Positions 17,926 through 27,223 of a stretch of 64,000 nucleotides of DNA are shown here, piece by piece (the stretch's first letter is position 1; each line of letters starts with the position of its first letter). A model generated the notes under the pieces. The model was given only the letters and a program-made list of their open reading frames with translations. It was not told the origin of the DNA and did no database searches. The position numbers and the translations under genes are program-made. Where the stretch lies: positions 1-64,000 of the forward strand of contig JAMORY010000033.1 in NCBI GenBank assembly GCA_027063305.1, given 5' to 3'. Source of the stretch: Sulfurovum sp. GTDB lineage: Bacteria > Campylobacterota > Campylobacteria > Campylobacterales > Sulfurovaceae.

Positions 17926-18748
17926 TCTTCACTCCTTTTGATTGTTTGCGTGTTGCAAAACTTCTTATACTGAATTCCAATGCATTGTCCCCACAGACAT
18001 CGATACAGCGACCGCAGTTGGTACACTCACCGTCCGTAACGGACACACTCTCTTTATTCACCATCCATAAGACTTGGTTCTCAGGACAGACGATCTTACA
18101 CTCCATACAGTTCGTACACGCTTCATGGTCATGCTTGACCCGAATGAGGCTCTTTTGCCCGATCAACGAGTAGGTAGCCCCCAATGGGCAGAGGTGACCG
18201 CACCATCCGTTCTTGACACCAAAAAGATCAAAGAGGAATATAGCGACGACTACGGCAATTCCTGCACCGAAACCGAAGATGATCCCTCTTTGCATGATCG
18301 TGATGGGGCTTAGGACTTCGAATGCCGCCACACCGACCACGGCAGAGACGATAAGCCCCAATACCATGATCCAGTAGCGTGCACTACGCTTGAGGAATCG
18401 GTAGTTCACCTCCTCCTTGTCAAGCTTCAGTCTGCGTCTAAGCCAGTTGGCAAGGTCTGTGACCATATTGATAGGACAGACCCACGAGCAGAACGCCCGT
18501 CCGCCGACAACAAAGTAAAAGAGCGTAATGATCGCCGCACCGAGCAGCACATCCGTTCCCAGTACAAATCCTGTTGCCAAAACCTGTAGCGTGGTATATG
18601 GATCTGCCAGCGGGATCACCCCAAAGAGCACGGAAGAGCCGAACGTCCCTTCCAGAATATGCCATCCGTACGCATTGGCACCGAAATAGAGTACCAAAAG
18701 TAAAAGTTGCGTTGCCCGTCTAAGCAAGAGGTATTTAAACTTTTTCAT
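17909..18748 (-). CDS. napH: NapH, membrane quinol-oxidising Fe-S subunit
   Basis: Integral membrane protein that, with NapG, is thought to carry electrons from menaquinol to NapB in organisms lacking napC. Four membrane helices are evident, with two CxxxCP motifs at the membrane surface (CSWVCP, CGHLCP). The C-terminal cytoplasmic part holds two 4Fe-4S motifs (CTNCMECKIVC and CTNCGRCIDVC). Length 279 is typical. It is coupled to napG by a TAATG junction. Confidence 0.93.
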   Translation of the reverse strand: MKKFKYLLLRRATQLLLLVLYFGANAYGWHILEGTFGSSVLFGVIPLADPYTTLQVLATGFVLGTDVLLGAAIITLFYFVVGGRAFCSWVCPINMVTDLANWLRRRLKLDKEEVNYRFLKRSARYWIMVLGLIVSAVVGVAAFEVLSPITIMQRGIIFGFGAGIAVVVAIFLFDLFGVKNGWCGHLCPLGATYSLIGQKSLIRVKHDHEACTNCMECKIVCPENQVLWMVNKESVSVTDGECTNCGRCIDVCGDNALEFSIRSFATRKQSKGVKNETNG

Positions 18749-19575
18749 TAATACTCTACCTCCATGTTCAGATAGTCAGCCGCCTCTTTTTCACTACGTT
18801 CTGTGACGGTATGGATCTCTTTGGCATCTTTGAGCCTGTTCTGATCTTGAGTGTCCCACCCTTTGACATAGTGCGTACCCGCTTTACCGGTCGCATACTC
18901 TACAGGCAGAACGAAGATCGCAGGCTCTTCTGTCACACACGCCTTCTCACACAATCCGCAACCGGTACAGACATCCGAATGTACCACCGGAAGTAAAAAA
19001 GCATGTTTTCCTGTACGCTCGTTCTTGTGGTACTCCAAGGTGATCGCTTCATCAAGAAGCGGACATGCACGGTAGCATGCATCACACTGAAGCCCCCAGA
19101 ACGCAACACAAGACTCCTTATGTACGACAGCCAACCCCATACGCGCCATATTAATATCCAACTCACCTTTTTCATTGGTGACAGAAGCCTCATCGAGCGC
19201 TCCTGACGGACAGACCGGCACACACGGGATATCGTCACACATATAGCACGGCACATCTGTCGGAACGAAAAACGGTGTTCCTATCAGTTTATGTTCCCCG
19301 CCTTTTGCCATCTGTAAGGTACTTGGGCGAGGGTTGCCGTCTCTGTCTTTGTTGCTGTCTCTGTTACGGCATGCTTCGGCACAGAGCCCACACTTGATAC
19401 ACGCTTTGAGGAAGTCATCCTCAGGCAGTGCCGCAGGCGGTCTCAATACCAAAGGCGATGCTTTCGCCTCATCACTGTATCCACTCCACAACAATCCACC
19501 AAGAGCCGTTAAGCCAACGCTTTGAAGGGTCGTTGCCATGAACTTTCGTCTGTTGTTGTCGGAGTTCTTTGCCAT
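18748..19575 (-). CDS. napG: NapG, periplasmic ferredoxin-type subunit
   Basis: Periplasmic four-cluster Fe-S protein that partners NapH. The N-terminus has a twin-arginine motif (NRRKFMATT) followed by a hydrophobic stretch. Four Cys clusters follow: CIKCGLCAEAC, CYMCDDIPCVPVC, CDACYRAC and CTGCGLCEKAC. It lies four bases after napA, in the napAGH order characteristic of this group. Confidence 0.93.
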   Translation of the reverse strand: MAKNSDNNRRKFMATTLQSVGLTALGGLLWSGYSDEAKASPLVLRPPAALPEDDFLKACIKCGLCAEACRNRDSNKDRDGNPRPSTLQMAKGGEHKLIGTPFFVPTDVPCYMCDDIPCVPVCPSGALDEASVTNEKGELDINMARMGLAVVHKESCVAFWGLQCDACYRACPLLDEAITLEYHKNERTGKHAFLLPVVHSDVCTGCGLCEKACVTEEPAIFVLPVEYATGKAGTHYVKGWDTQDQNRLKDAKEIHTVTERSEKEAADYLNMEVEY

Positions 19576-19579
19576 CTAC

Positions 19580-22393
19580 TTACGCCTTATATATCTTAAC
19601 AGCACACTTCTTATAGTCTGTCTGTTTACTCATCGGACATGTCGCATCAAGACATACTTTGTTGATGAATACTTTCTCATCGAACCATGGAACGAACACC
19701 AATCCTTGAGGCGGTCTGTTACGTCCTCTGGTCTCGACTCTTGCCTTCACCTTACCACGACGTGATTCAACCCATACGAGCTCACCACGTTTAACACCTT
19801 TTTCTTTAGCATCTTTCGGGTTCATATAGCAGAGTGCTTCAGGAACCGCACGGAAGAGTTCAGGAACTCTCATTGTCATTGTTCCAGAGTGCCAGTGCTC
19901 CAACACACGCCCTGTACAGAGCCATGTATCGTAGTTTGCATCTGGCATTTCCGGTGGATCCATGTACGGTCTTGCAAAGATCTTCGCTTTGTTCTTGAGT
20001 GACGTTTTTTTCTTGTCTTTGACACCTTTGAGGTCTCCGTGAGGAAGTTTTTTCGCCAATGGTCCGTAGAATGCGTGTGTTGATTTACTTCCAGCCGCTT
20101 TTGCCGCTTTTGCCGCATACGGATCGTATTTGACGTTAAATCTCCACTGTGTCTCTTTACCATCGACAACAGGCCACTTCAGTCCTCTTACTTTGTGGTA
20201 GACTTCGAACGGTGCGAGGTCGTGTCCGTGTCCACGTCCGAACCATGCATACTCTTCGAAGAGATACTCATGGATCATGAATCCGTACCCTTTAAAGACT
20301 TTTCCGTCACTTCCTACAACGTTTCTGCTGTCACCCAAACATTCGGAGTTGTCGAAACCTTTTTGAGGGAATTTGTTCAGATCGATCTTATACTTCTTCG
20401 CTCTGTCGTTCGCAAAGAGGATCTCATACATTGTCGTATCATCGTTGTATCCGAGTTTTTTCGCATCTTTTCTGACATCCGGTAGTTTCTTACCGTTTCT
20501 TAGCGTATATGGTCCCCAGAGATCTTTGACTGTAAATCTTTTTGAGAACTCGACCCACTGCCATGTATCACTCATTGCATCACCGACAGGAAGAACTTGC
20601 TGTCTCCAGTGTTGTGTACGACGTTCAGCGTTTCCGTAAGCACCCCACTTCTCATAGATCATCGCAGATGGAAGTACGAGGTCGGAAACTTTAGCAGAGA
20701 TACCTGGGTATCCATCGGAAGTTACGATGAAGTTATCCATCTCACGTGCCGCTTTGATCCAGTGGCTTGCAGATGCGGAGTCTTGGTACGGGTTACATAC
20801 GTTCACCCATGCAAATTTCACTACGCCATCTTCGATGTCTCTGTGGATCTTCATGATGTGCTGGTTACCTACCGGGTTCAATGTTCCCGCAGGGATCTGC
20901 CATTTTTTCTCTGTGATCGCTCTGTGTTTCGGGTTTTTCACCATCATATCGGCTGGAAGTCTGTGTGCGAACGTACCAACCTCTCTAGCGGTACCACAAG
21001 CTGATGGCTGTCCGGTTAGTGAGAATGCACCGTTACCCGGAAGCGCTTGCTTGTTAAGGAGGAAGTGTACATTGTACGAGAGTGTGTTCACCCACGTTCC
21101 TCTGGTGTGCTGGTTCATACCCATGGTCCAGAATGAAACGACCTTTCTATCTTTTTCAATGTAAAGATCAGCCAACGCTTTAAGTTTTTTCTTGAACGAG
21201 TCGATCGATTCGTTCGGATCACCTTTTGCGATCTTCGCTACATAATCGAGTGTGAACGGCTCAAGTGATTTCTTATACTCTTCAAATGAGATCATCCAGT
21301 GTTTCAATGTACCCGGAGTGTTCTTCATTACGTCACCCTCTTTGTAACCGTACGGCTTCAATGCAGGTGCTTCTTTTGCAGAGACTTTCTTGCTCATCTC
21401 TTTTTTGATGATCTCCATCTCTTTTGCAGTATATTTACCATCTTTAAGTGACTTCTCTCCCGCTCTTCTCATACCGTAACCGATATTGACCGGACCGGCT
21501 GTAAAGACGATGTTCTCTTTTACGAAATCCCAATCGATCGCTTCAGGGTGGTTATAGACGATCTCATGTGCGATGTAGTTCCAGATCGCAAGGTCTGTCT
21601 GTGGGGAGAAGATGATATTGATATCACCGATATCACACGTTCTGTGCGTATAGGTCTGGATATTGACGATCTTCACCTTATCAGGGTTGGAGAGCTTTCT
21701 ATCGGAAACACGTGACCAGAGGATCGGGTGCATCTCCGCCATGTTTGAACCCCATGTAACGATGGTATCGGTAATTTCGATATCGTCGTAACATCCTGAA
21801 GGCTCATCCACACCGAACGTTTGGTAGAAACCGACAACTGCCGATGCCATACAGTGACGTGCGTTAGGATCGATCGCGTTGGATCTGAACCCACCTTTCA
21901 TCATTTTCTGTGCAGCATACCCTTCCATAACGGTGTACTGCCCTGATGCGAATACCGCAACACCTTCAGGTCCGCTCTCTTTAAGCGCTCTTTTCGCATG
22001 TTTCTCCATCTCATCAAAGGCACGTTTCCAAGAAACCGGTCTAAATTTACCGTGTTTATCGAACTCACCTTTGTCATTCATACGAAGAAGCGGGGTTTTC
22101 AATCTATCCGCACCATACATGATCTTCGCGTTGAAGTATCCCTTAATACAGTTCAACCCTCTGTTCACCGGAGCAGCCGGATCCCCTTTTACCGCTACGA
22201 TCTTCCCGTTCTTGGTCGCAAGCATGATCCCACACCCAGTACCACAGAAACGGCACGCCGCTTTATCCCATCTCCAATCTTTCTGCGCATCCGATGCAGC
22301 AGCTTCAAGGTTGGACGGAACAGCAATTCCTACAGCACTGGCAGCTGACGCAGCAGCAGCGCTTTTGAGAAATTCTCGTCTATTCAAAGCCAT
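19580..22393 (-). CDS. napA: Periplasmic nitrate reductase catalytic subunit
   Basis: Reduces nitrate to nitrite in the periplasm with a Mo-bis-MGD cofactor and one 4Fe-4S cluster. The start is the ATG at 22393 after ACGGAGGAAGTAAT; the 24 extra residues in the track are rejected. It has a Tat signal ([12 protein letters not shown]), cluster ligands C47, C50, C54 and C82 (CRFCGTGC ... NCIKGYF), and the Mo ligand Cys181 in ARHCMAS. The mature length (937 in total) matches the larger epsilonproteobacterial NapA. It is the first gene of the nap operon, and an Fnr-like box lies about 98 bp upstream. Confidence 0.96.
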   Translation of the reverse strand: MALNRREFLKSAAAASAASAVGIAVPSNLEAAASDAQKDWRWDKAACRFCGTGCGIMLATKNGKIVAVKGDPAAPVNRGLNCIKGYFNAKIMYGADRLKTPLLRMNDKGEFDKHGKFRPVSWKRAFDEMEKHAKRALKESGPEGVAVFASGQYTVMEGYAAQKMMKGGFRSNAIDPNARHCMASAVVGFYQTFGVDEPSGCYDDIEITDTIVTWGSNMAEMHPILWSRVSDRKLSNPDKVKIVNIQTYTHRTCDIGDINIIFSPQTDLAIWNYIAHEIVYNHPEAIDWDFVKENIVFTAGPVNIGYGMRRAGEKSLKDGKYTAKEMEIIKKEMSKKVSAKEAPALKPYGYKEGDVMKNTPGTLKHWMISFEEYKKSLEPFTLDYVAKIAKGDPNESIDSFKKKLKALADLYIEKDRKVVSFWTMGMNQHTRGTWVNTLSYNVHFLLNKQALPGNGAFSLTGQPSACGTAREVGTFAHRLPADMMVKNPKHRAITEKKWQIPAGTLNPVGNQHIMKIHRDIEDGVVKFAWVNVCNPYQDSASASHWIKAAREMDNFIVTSDGYPGISAKVSDLVLPSAMIYEKWGAYGNAERRTQHWRQQVLPVGDAMSDTWQWVEFSKRFTVKDLWGPYTLRNGKKLPDVRKDAKKLGYNDDTTMYEILFANDRAKKYKIDLNKFPQKGFDNSECLGDSRNVVGSDGKVFKGYGFMIHEYLFEEYAWFGRGHGHDLAPFEVYHKVRGLKWPVVDGKETQWRFNVKYDPYAAKAAKAAGSKSTHAFYGPLAKKLPHGDLKGVKDKKKTSLKNKAKIFARPYMDPPEMPDANYDTWLCTGRVLEHWHSGTMTMRVPELFRAVPEALCYMNPKDAKEKGVKRGELVWVESRRGKVKARVETRGRNRPPQGLVFVPWFDEKVFINKVCLDATCPMSKQTDYKKCAVKIYKA

Positions 22394-22484
22394 ATTACTT
22401 CCTCCGTAAATTTTATTTCCGTTATAGAGCACGATAAAACTATAACAACGAGTATAGTTTAGCATAAGATGAGAGAAATGGAAG

Positions 22485-22498
22485 ATGATTTATATCAA
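22485..22498 (-). promoter_or_regulatory. Fnr-like box upstream of napA
   Basis: On the minus strand TTGATATAAATCAT, one mismatch from TTGAT-N4-ATCAA. It is centred about 98 bp upstream of the napA ATG in a 246-bp region without genes. Confidence 0.6.
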
Positions 22499-22639
22499 GA
22501 TTTCTGATTTGTTCAATAAATATGATAAATCGAAACAGGAAAAAATCGGAGTCTTTTTGTATTAGATAAGTAGGAAAAATATGTTTCGCGAACTTTTGCA
22601 GAAAAGTTGATGAAATCAGGAGTAAAAAACTCCTGATTA

Positions 22640-22948
22640 CTAGAGACCTCCAAGGGTCTTTTTGACATTCTCATCCGCCATGGAGATGTTCCATGCCGGC
22701 TCCCAGACCACTTCGACCTCGACTTCACCGACACCTTCGATACGTTCGACCGCTTCTTTAACCCACTGGGTAATCATCTGATGTAACGGACACCCTTGTG
22801 TAGAGAGGGTCATCACTACATGCACATTACAGTCATCATCGATGATCGCATCATAGATCAGTCCCATCTCGACAAGGTTGAAGCCCACTTCCGGATCGAT
22901 GACGGTCGAAATAGCATCAAATACCGCTTCTTTTGTGATATCGCACAT
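22640..22948 (-). CDS. DUF59/MIP18 family protein (SufT/PaaD-like)
   Basis: 102 residues with the DUF59 pattern: TVIDPEVGFNLVEMGLIYD, then MTLSTQGCPLHQMI with the conserved Cys, then VEVVWEPAW. Members take part in Fe-S cluster assembly or delivery. It is the last gene of a probable three-gene unit with the polytopic membrane protein and the DUF2249-like protein, so it may mature a metalloprotein linked to denitrification. That link is inference. Confidence 0.85.
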   Translation of the reverse strand: MCDITKEAVFDAISTVIDPEVGFNLVEMGLIYDAIIDDDCNVHVVMTLSTQGCPLHQMITQWVKEAVERIEGVGEVEVEVVWEPAWNISMADENVKKTLGGL

Positions 22949-22975
22949 TTATATATCCTTTATCATTCATTTTTT

Positions 22976-23013
22976 GTAGGTCGGGTAGATGCGATGCTTA
23001 CGGTCGCTCCTAC
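22976..23013. repeat. REP-like short palindromic unit
   Basis: GTAGGTCGGGTAGATGCG and the end CGGTCGCTCCTAC form a short palindromic unit with GTAGG/CCTAC ends. It lies between the DUF59 gene and the preceding membrane gene. The GCTCCTAC end also occurs at 6578-6585, hinting at a dispersed intergenic repeat. Confidence 0.4.
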
Positions 23014-23023
23014 CTTATTGAAT

Positions 23024-24259
23024 TTATTTACCGTACGAGAGCATCTTGTTCATGCTCGAATAGAGGAATCCTGCACCCGCAAGTAGAAAGCTCGCACCGG
23101 CTTTGAAGAGAATATCACTCTCTCCCATCAGACCGAAACCTCCCAGTACGACACCTGTCGCTGTGAACCAGAACATCATTGATGCCGCCTCCTTAGGGTA
23201 CATCTCATGCAACATCGGCACCTTCTCTTTTCCGACAAGCGGTGCGAAACGCTCGAACCATACAAGGAACGGAACGATCTTGTAAAGGTGTCCGGTGATC
23301 ATGGAAGAGATGAACCCCACGATCAAGAACCAGACCGCAGCATGAATGAAGGACTCTTTTCCTGTCAAGAACCCGACACATCCCAGTACAATCGCAGCTG
23401 CAAGCGTACCAAAGGCGAACACCATCGATTTTGCCCAGATATCCCACTCTTTACGTACAGTGAGCTTTGCAATGATATATATCTGTATCATATAGAGGAT
23501 CACCCCGATCAATGTGGTAAGGTATCCCAGCCACATCATCGCGCCAATACCAAAAAGTGCACCAAAAAATACGATCGCTACACCGCTGATGACCCACTTG
23601 AACGCACGGTTGATATAGTCCTCTTCAAACCCGTGTGCCAAGGAGAACATCGGAATGAGTATGAGCGAGAAACCGATAATGGTCAATATGACATATCCGC
23701 CAAGCACGGCATAGACATGTGCTTTGAGCATCATCTCGACATCTACGCTCAACTCTCCTGCAAGCCCCAAGGCGATGGCGAACCCTGTCAGGATCCCAAG
23801 AAGAAGATAACCGTTACTCCATGCTACGGTCTTGACCGTCAGGGTACGCAAGGTACTCTTCTTCAGTGTCGCCAGACTCTCCGCCGCAAAGACGATCATC
23901 CCTACGAGTACCAGCAGTCCGCCGTAAGGCAGAAGTGAAGGCATCATCCAAAACCCATAGACCATTGCCGATACGCCGACCCCAAGAAGGGGTAGTATAA
24001 TATAGTAGACATCCACCACAGCATGCCCTACCTCCAGCACCACAGGGATCAGCTGTGCCATTGCACCGAAGATCACCATCATCACAAACCCGAGCAAGAA
24101 CAGATGTACCCAGCCGGCAATATCCATCTGGGCATAACTGAACTCAGGCGAGAAGAAAAGCAGTGCGATCATAGAGAACAGGTAGAAGATCACTCCGTAT
24201 TTAAAGAACGGTGCGATCAGCTTCAGTGGTGGTGCAAAATCACTCGATACTGCTTTCAT
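23024..24259 (-). CDS. Polytopic membrane protein with conserved His, NnrS/oxidase-subunit-I-like
   Basis: 411 residues with about 12 hydrophobic segments. Several His sit inside or at the ends of helices (GWVHLFLLGF, MMLKAHVYAVLGGY, FIHAAVWFLIV, ITGHLYKIVPFLVWFERF), as in NnrS-like or heme-copper-oxidase subunit I-like proteins that bind heme. I cannot name the exact family. It is flanked by a DUF2249-like gene seven bases upstream and a DUF59 gene downstream, with an Fnr-like box ahead of the unit. A role in NO or heme handling under denitrifying conditions is a reasonable guess but not shown. Confidence 0.7.
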   Translation of the reverse strand: MKAVSSDFAPPLKLIAPFFKYGVIFYLFSMIALLFFSPEFSYAQMDIAGWVHLFLLGFVMMVIFGAMAQLIPVVLEVGHAVVDVYYIILPLLGVGVSAMVYGFWMMPSLLPYGGLLVLVGMIVFAAESLATLKKSTLRTLTVKTVAWSNGYLLLGILTGFAIALGLAGELSVDVEMMLKAHVYAVLGGYVILTIIGFSLILIPMFSLAHGFEEDYINRAFKWVISGVAIVFFGALFGIGAMMWLGYLTTLIGVILYMIQIYIIAKLTVRKEWDIWAKSMVFAFGTLAAAIVLGCVGFLTGKESFIHAAVWFLIVGFISSMITGHLYKIVPFLVWFERFAPLVGKEKVPMLHEMYPKEAASMMFWFTATGVVLGGFGLMGESDILFKAGASFLLAGAGFLYSSMNKMLSYGK

Positions 24260-24265
24260 CGTATG

Positions 24266-24607
24266 TTACCCTGCACAAGAAGTTTGTGTCAGGTCCGCCT
24301 TTTCACTCTCTCCCTCTTTGTATGAGAAGATCAACTTCACACGTCCATCTTCCATATCTTCTGCATCGATATTATAGTTCTCACCGATCTTCTCAAGAAG
24401 CCCCATCGGTTTTTTATGGTTGATCATAACGACCTTTTTGTTCGGGCTGTCGATCATCTTAAGTCCTGCCATGGCATTGACCATTGGTTCCGGTGGTCCA
24501 CACTTAGAGGTATCGAACTCAAAATATTGTGTCTCTCCGATTGTGTATGTAAAGAAAGGAACGGTCGCTCCCGGTACTTCGATTGGTTGACGATTTAATT
24601 CAGACAT
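24266..24607 (-). CDS. DUF2249/TusA-like small protein
   Basis: 113 residues. The core FDTSKCGPPEPMVNAMAGLK and INHKKPMGLLEKIGENY resembles the DUF2249 domain, which is structurally TusA-like; the Cys before GPPEP is in the position of the TusA active Cys. A second Cys lies near the C-terminus (TSCAG). It is first in a unit with the polytopic membrane protein and DUF59. A perfect Fnr-like box is centred 61 bp upstream. Confidence 0.7.
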   Translation of the reverse strand: MSELNRQPIEVPGATVPFFTYTIGETQYFEFDTSKCGPPEPMVNAMAGLKMIDSPNKKVVMINHKKPMGLLEKIGENYNIDAEDMEDGRVKLIFSYKEGESEKADLTQTSCAG

Positions 24608-24661
24608 ATTAACTCCTATTTATAATTTTTTACATTGTATGGCATTCTACATCCATTAGAC

Positions 24662-24675
24662 TTGATTTACATCAA
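24662..24675. promoter_or_regulatory. Perfect Fnr-like box
   Basis: TTGATTTACATCAA matches TTGAT-N4-ATCAA exactly. It is centred 61 bp upstream of the DUF2249-like start codon, the spacing expected if the box sits near -41 of a promoter with a short leader. Confidence 0.75.
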
Positions 24676-24699
24676 GATTTTGTCAAATCATTACATAAA

Positions 24700-25266
24700 T
24701 CATTTGAAATGCTCTTGGAAATAGGATAAGACCATCTTCTCGAACTTCGCCATACGTGACCTTCCTTTGGGCAGGTGCTTGCGTAAGTGTCGCATCTCTG
24801 AGAGGAATGACCCTACCCCTTCGGGAATACGCGCCTCGAAATAGTGTCGTAACTGTTTGGTAAATGCGGGAGAAGCCCCTTGTGTGGAGAAAGCGATCAT
24901 CAACTCCCCACGCTGCAGAACCGAAGGGAAGATAAAGTCACAATAGTCGGTATTGTCCACCGCATTGACAAGAATACGATAAGGGCGGGACTCTTCGAAT
25001 ATCGCTTGTTGCAGCGATACCGTATCAGTCGCGACGATCACGATGGCAAACCCAAGGATATCACCTTTTTCATAGGCGCGGCGATAGAGCTTTAACCCGT
25101 GTGCCTCTACAAGCCGTTCGGTCTCATCCCCCACCTCTTTGGCGATCAGCGTAATATCGTTCGTAAACTGCAATAGCGCCGATAGTTTCTGTGCGGCGAT
25201 CGTACCGCCACCTACGATCAGTACCTTCTGCTCTTGCATCTGTAAGAAGATGGGAAAATAGGACAT
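24700..25266 (-). CDS. Precorrin-2 dehydrogenase (CysG N-domain/Met8-type)
   Basis: Oxidises precorrin-2 to sirohydrochlorin with NAD, and in some members also inserts iron to give siroheme. The N-terminal Rossmann motif VLIVGGGTIAAQKLSAL is clear, followed by IVIVATDTVSLQQ and the family stretch GASPAFTKQLR. It has 188 residues with no methyltransferase domain; that activity is supplied by the separate gene at 27.2 kb. It is divergent from the nirDL-type gene, and they share an Fnr-like box. Confidence 0.88.
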   Translation of the reverse strand: MSYFPIFLQMQEQKVLIVGGGTIAAQKLSALLQFTNDITLIAKEVGDETERLVEAHGLKLYRRAYEKGDILGFAIVIVATDTVSLQQAIFEESRPYRILVNAVDNTDYCDFIFPSVLQRGELMIAFSTQGASPAFTKQLRHYFEARIPEGVGSFLSEMRHLRKHLPKGRSRMAKFEKMVLSYFQEHFK

Positions 25267-25319
25267 CGATTCCTCCTTGTGTCACCCTTATACTCTACCC
25301 GAAGTCTAGCACAATTGCT

Positions 25320-25333
25320 TTGATGAATATCAA
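25320..25333. promoter_or_regulatory. Perfect Fnr-like box in a divergent promoter
   Basis: TTGATGAATATCAA matches TTGAT-N4-ATCAA exactly and is centred about 60 bp from the precorrin-2 dehydrogenase ATG and 65 bp from the nirDL ATG, so one site could serve both. Confidence 0.75.
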
Positions 25334-25391
25334 TAGAACTTGATATGAAATTGACTATAATCACCCCAACAATAAAAGAAGCGAGAAAACC

Positions 25392-26396
25392 ATGCAAGAT
25401 GAACTACTTTATGAAATGCAAAATGCCTTCCCCATAAGCGAGCGTCCTTTTAAAGAGATGGCACAGCGTCTTGAAACTACCGAAGAGGAGGTGCTCAAGA
25501 CCGTACAGAGACTCAAAGATGAGAAGATCATCCGCCAGACTTCTGCGATCTTTGATACCAAACGGCTTGGCTATCGCTCCTCTTTGGTCGCATTCAAAGT
25601 AGATGAAGCCAACATCGATAAGGCTGCTGAGATCATCAATGCCCATCCGGGGGTCAGCCATAACTACTTAAGGAACCACGACTACAACATCTGGTTCACT
25701 ATGGCGGTTGAGCCCGACAGCCGTTTCGGATTGGAAAAGACCATTGAGATACTCAAAGAGCAGACCGGTGCAGAGGATGCTATTATCCTTCCTACCCTTA
25801 AGATGTTCAAGATCAAAGTACAGATGGATACGACCGGTAAACGTGCCAAGAAAGAGAAGGTTAAAAAAGCCGCCCATAAAGAGATAGAACTGACCCCTGA
25901 GCATATTGCGGTCATCAAAGCACTACAAAAAGATATTGCCGTGGTTGCCGAACCGTTCAAACAGATCACCCAAGCGCTTGATATAAGCTATGAGCGACTC
26001 TTTGAGATCGCCCATGAACTTAAAAGTGCCGGTGTAATGAGACGCTTCGCCACTATTCTTAACCACCGACGTGCAGGCTTTGGTGCCAATGCGATGTCTG
26101 TCTGGGCGGTACCGGAGGAGAAAGGCGAAGAGATAGGTAGACAGCTTGCCGAATTCTCAGCCGTCTCTCACTGCTATCTGCGCCCAAGCTATCCTAACTG
26201 GTCGTATAACCTCTTTGCCATGGTACATGCCAAAACCCAAGAGGAGTGCGATGCCCTCATTGAGGAGATGGCACAAGAGACCGGGTTGAAAGAGTATGGC
26301 AAACTCTACTCAACCAAAGAGTTCAAAAAACAGCGTCTTGTCTATTTTGATGATGCGTTCAAGGAGTGGGAAGAGAAGGTAGCAAGTAAGAGATAA
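25392..26396 (+). CDS. Siroheme decarboxylase, NirDL/GH-type fusion
   Basis: Removes carboxyl groups from siroheme to give 12,18-didecarboxysiroheme on the heme d1 pathway. The protein consists of two AsnC/Lrp-like repeats of about 160 residues: the first contains RLGYRSSLVAFKV and HNYLRNHDYNIWF, the second HRRAGFGANAMSVW and HCYLRPSYPNWSYN. The two are joined by a Lys-rich linker (KRAKKEKVKKAA). In many denitrifiers the repeats are separate genes (nirD, nirL, nirG, nirH); here a single fused protein carries both. An Fnr-like box lies 65 bp upstream. Confidence 0.88.
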   Translation: MQDELLYEMQNAFPISERPFKEMAQRLETTEEEVLKTVQRLKDEKIIRQTSAIFDTKRLGYRSSLVAFKVDEANIDKAAEIINAHPGVSHNYLRNHDYNIWFTMAVEPDSRFGLEKTIEILKEQTGAEDAIILPTLKMFKIKVQMDTTGKRAKKEKVKKAAHKEIELTPEHIAVIKALQKDIAVVAEPFKQITQALDISYERLFEIAHELKSAGVMRRFATILNHRRAGFGANAMSVWAVPEEKGEEIGRQLAEFSAVSHCYLRPSYPNWSYNLFAMVHAKTQEECDALIEEMAQETGLKEYGKLYSTKEFKKQRLVYFDDAFKEWEEKVASKR

Positions 26397-26430
26397 ATTT
26401 TGCATACCAAAACTTATCTACACCTTCAGA

Positions 26431-27132
26431 TCACTCTTCGTATCCGATCTTCGCTTTGAAGCTTGCCAGGCAGTTGGTACAGTTCTTGATGGTATTGTTC
26501 TCGATGATGGCAAAAAGCGCTTCTTCATTGAGGATGATCAGTTTATGATTCTCTATTTTAACGATCCCCTCTTTTTTCATTTTGGTCAAGATACGGGAGA
26601 AGGTCTCCGGGGTCAGATTCAAAATAGAAGCGATCTCATTATTCTTGAGACGGTTGAAAATAGTCACTTTCTTGAGCATCAGGTCCGCTACTTTCGCTTC
26701 GGACGAGAGGATTGTCTCTTTATGTACGAGTGCAGAAAGCAGACTGACCTTACCCGTTAGTGACTTCAGCAGTTCAAGTGAGAACTCAGGCTGGTTGAGC
26801 AGTTCGTAGAGTTTGTCGAAGTGTAGCAGTCCGATACATCCGTCCGTCACGAACTCACATGTTGCGGGGAATGCTTCTTTTTCAAAAATGGCGTACTCGG
26901 CTATGAGCCCCGGTGCGGAAAAACGGTTGATCTGGATCTGTGTCCCTTTGGGAGAGGTTTTGTAGAGTTTGACACTCCCCTCCATCAAAATATGCAGATA
27001 TTCGCTCGTATCCCCTTCATAAAAGACAATACTTTCTTTTGTATAGCGCTTTAGTCGAATGTGCTCTTGAAGTTCTGTTAAGTAGTTCTGCCCTAGTGCG
27101 GAGAAGATAGGGATCTCTTCAAGTCTATACAT
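26431..27132 (-). CDS. Crp/Fnr family transcriptional regulator
   Basis: An N-terminal cyclic-nucleotide-binding-like beta-roll (VFYEGDTSEYLHILMEGSVKLY) is followed by a helix-turn-helix. The recognition helix reads TPETFSRILTKMKK, keeping the E-x-x-S-R triad that in E. coli FNR contacts TTGA half-sites. There is no N-terminal Cys cluster. Cys are at about 92, 99, 218 and 221, the last two in a C-terminal CTNC; B. subtilis Fnr also uses C-terminal cysteines for its cluster, so a redox or NO sensor is possible. Convergent with nirDL, between heme d1 genes. It is the likely reader of the Fnr-like boxes in the window (inference). Confidence 0.9.
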   Translation of the reverse strand: MYRLEEIPIFSALGQNYLTELQEHIRLKRYTKESIVFYEGDTSEYLHILMEGSVKLYKTSPKGTQIQINRFSAPGLIAEYAIFEKEAFPATCEFVTDGCIGLLHFDKLYELLNQPEFSLELLKSLTGKVSLLSALVHKETILSSEAKVADLMLKKVTIFNRLKNNEIASILNLTPETFSRILTKMKKEGIVKIENHKLIILNEEALFAIIENNTIKNCTNCLASFKAKIGYEE

Positions 27133-27223
27133 CGTATCTACCTTTTGCCTTAAAAATGTAGATAACTATACACTAAAAAAGATAAATTCTCTCCTAGTTA
27201 AGAAGATATTTGGGTGATATTCC

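Noticed and set aside
23207-23938. 243-aa plus-strand ORF
   Set aside because: Antisense to the polytopic membrane protein; composition rich in His, Asp, Tyr and Arg as expected from the reverse of hydrophobic codons.
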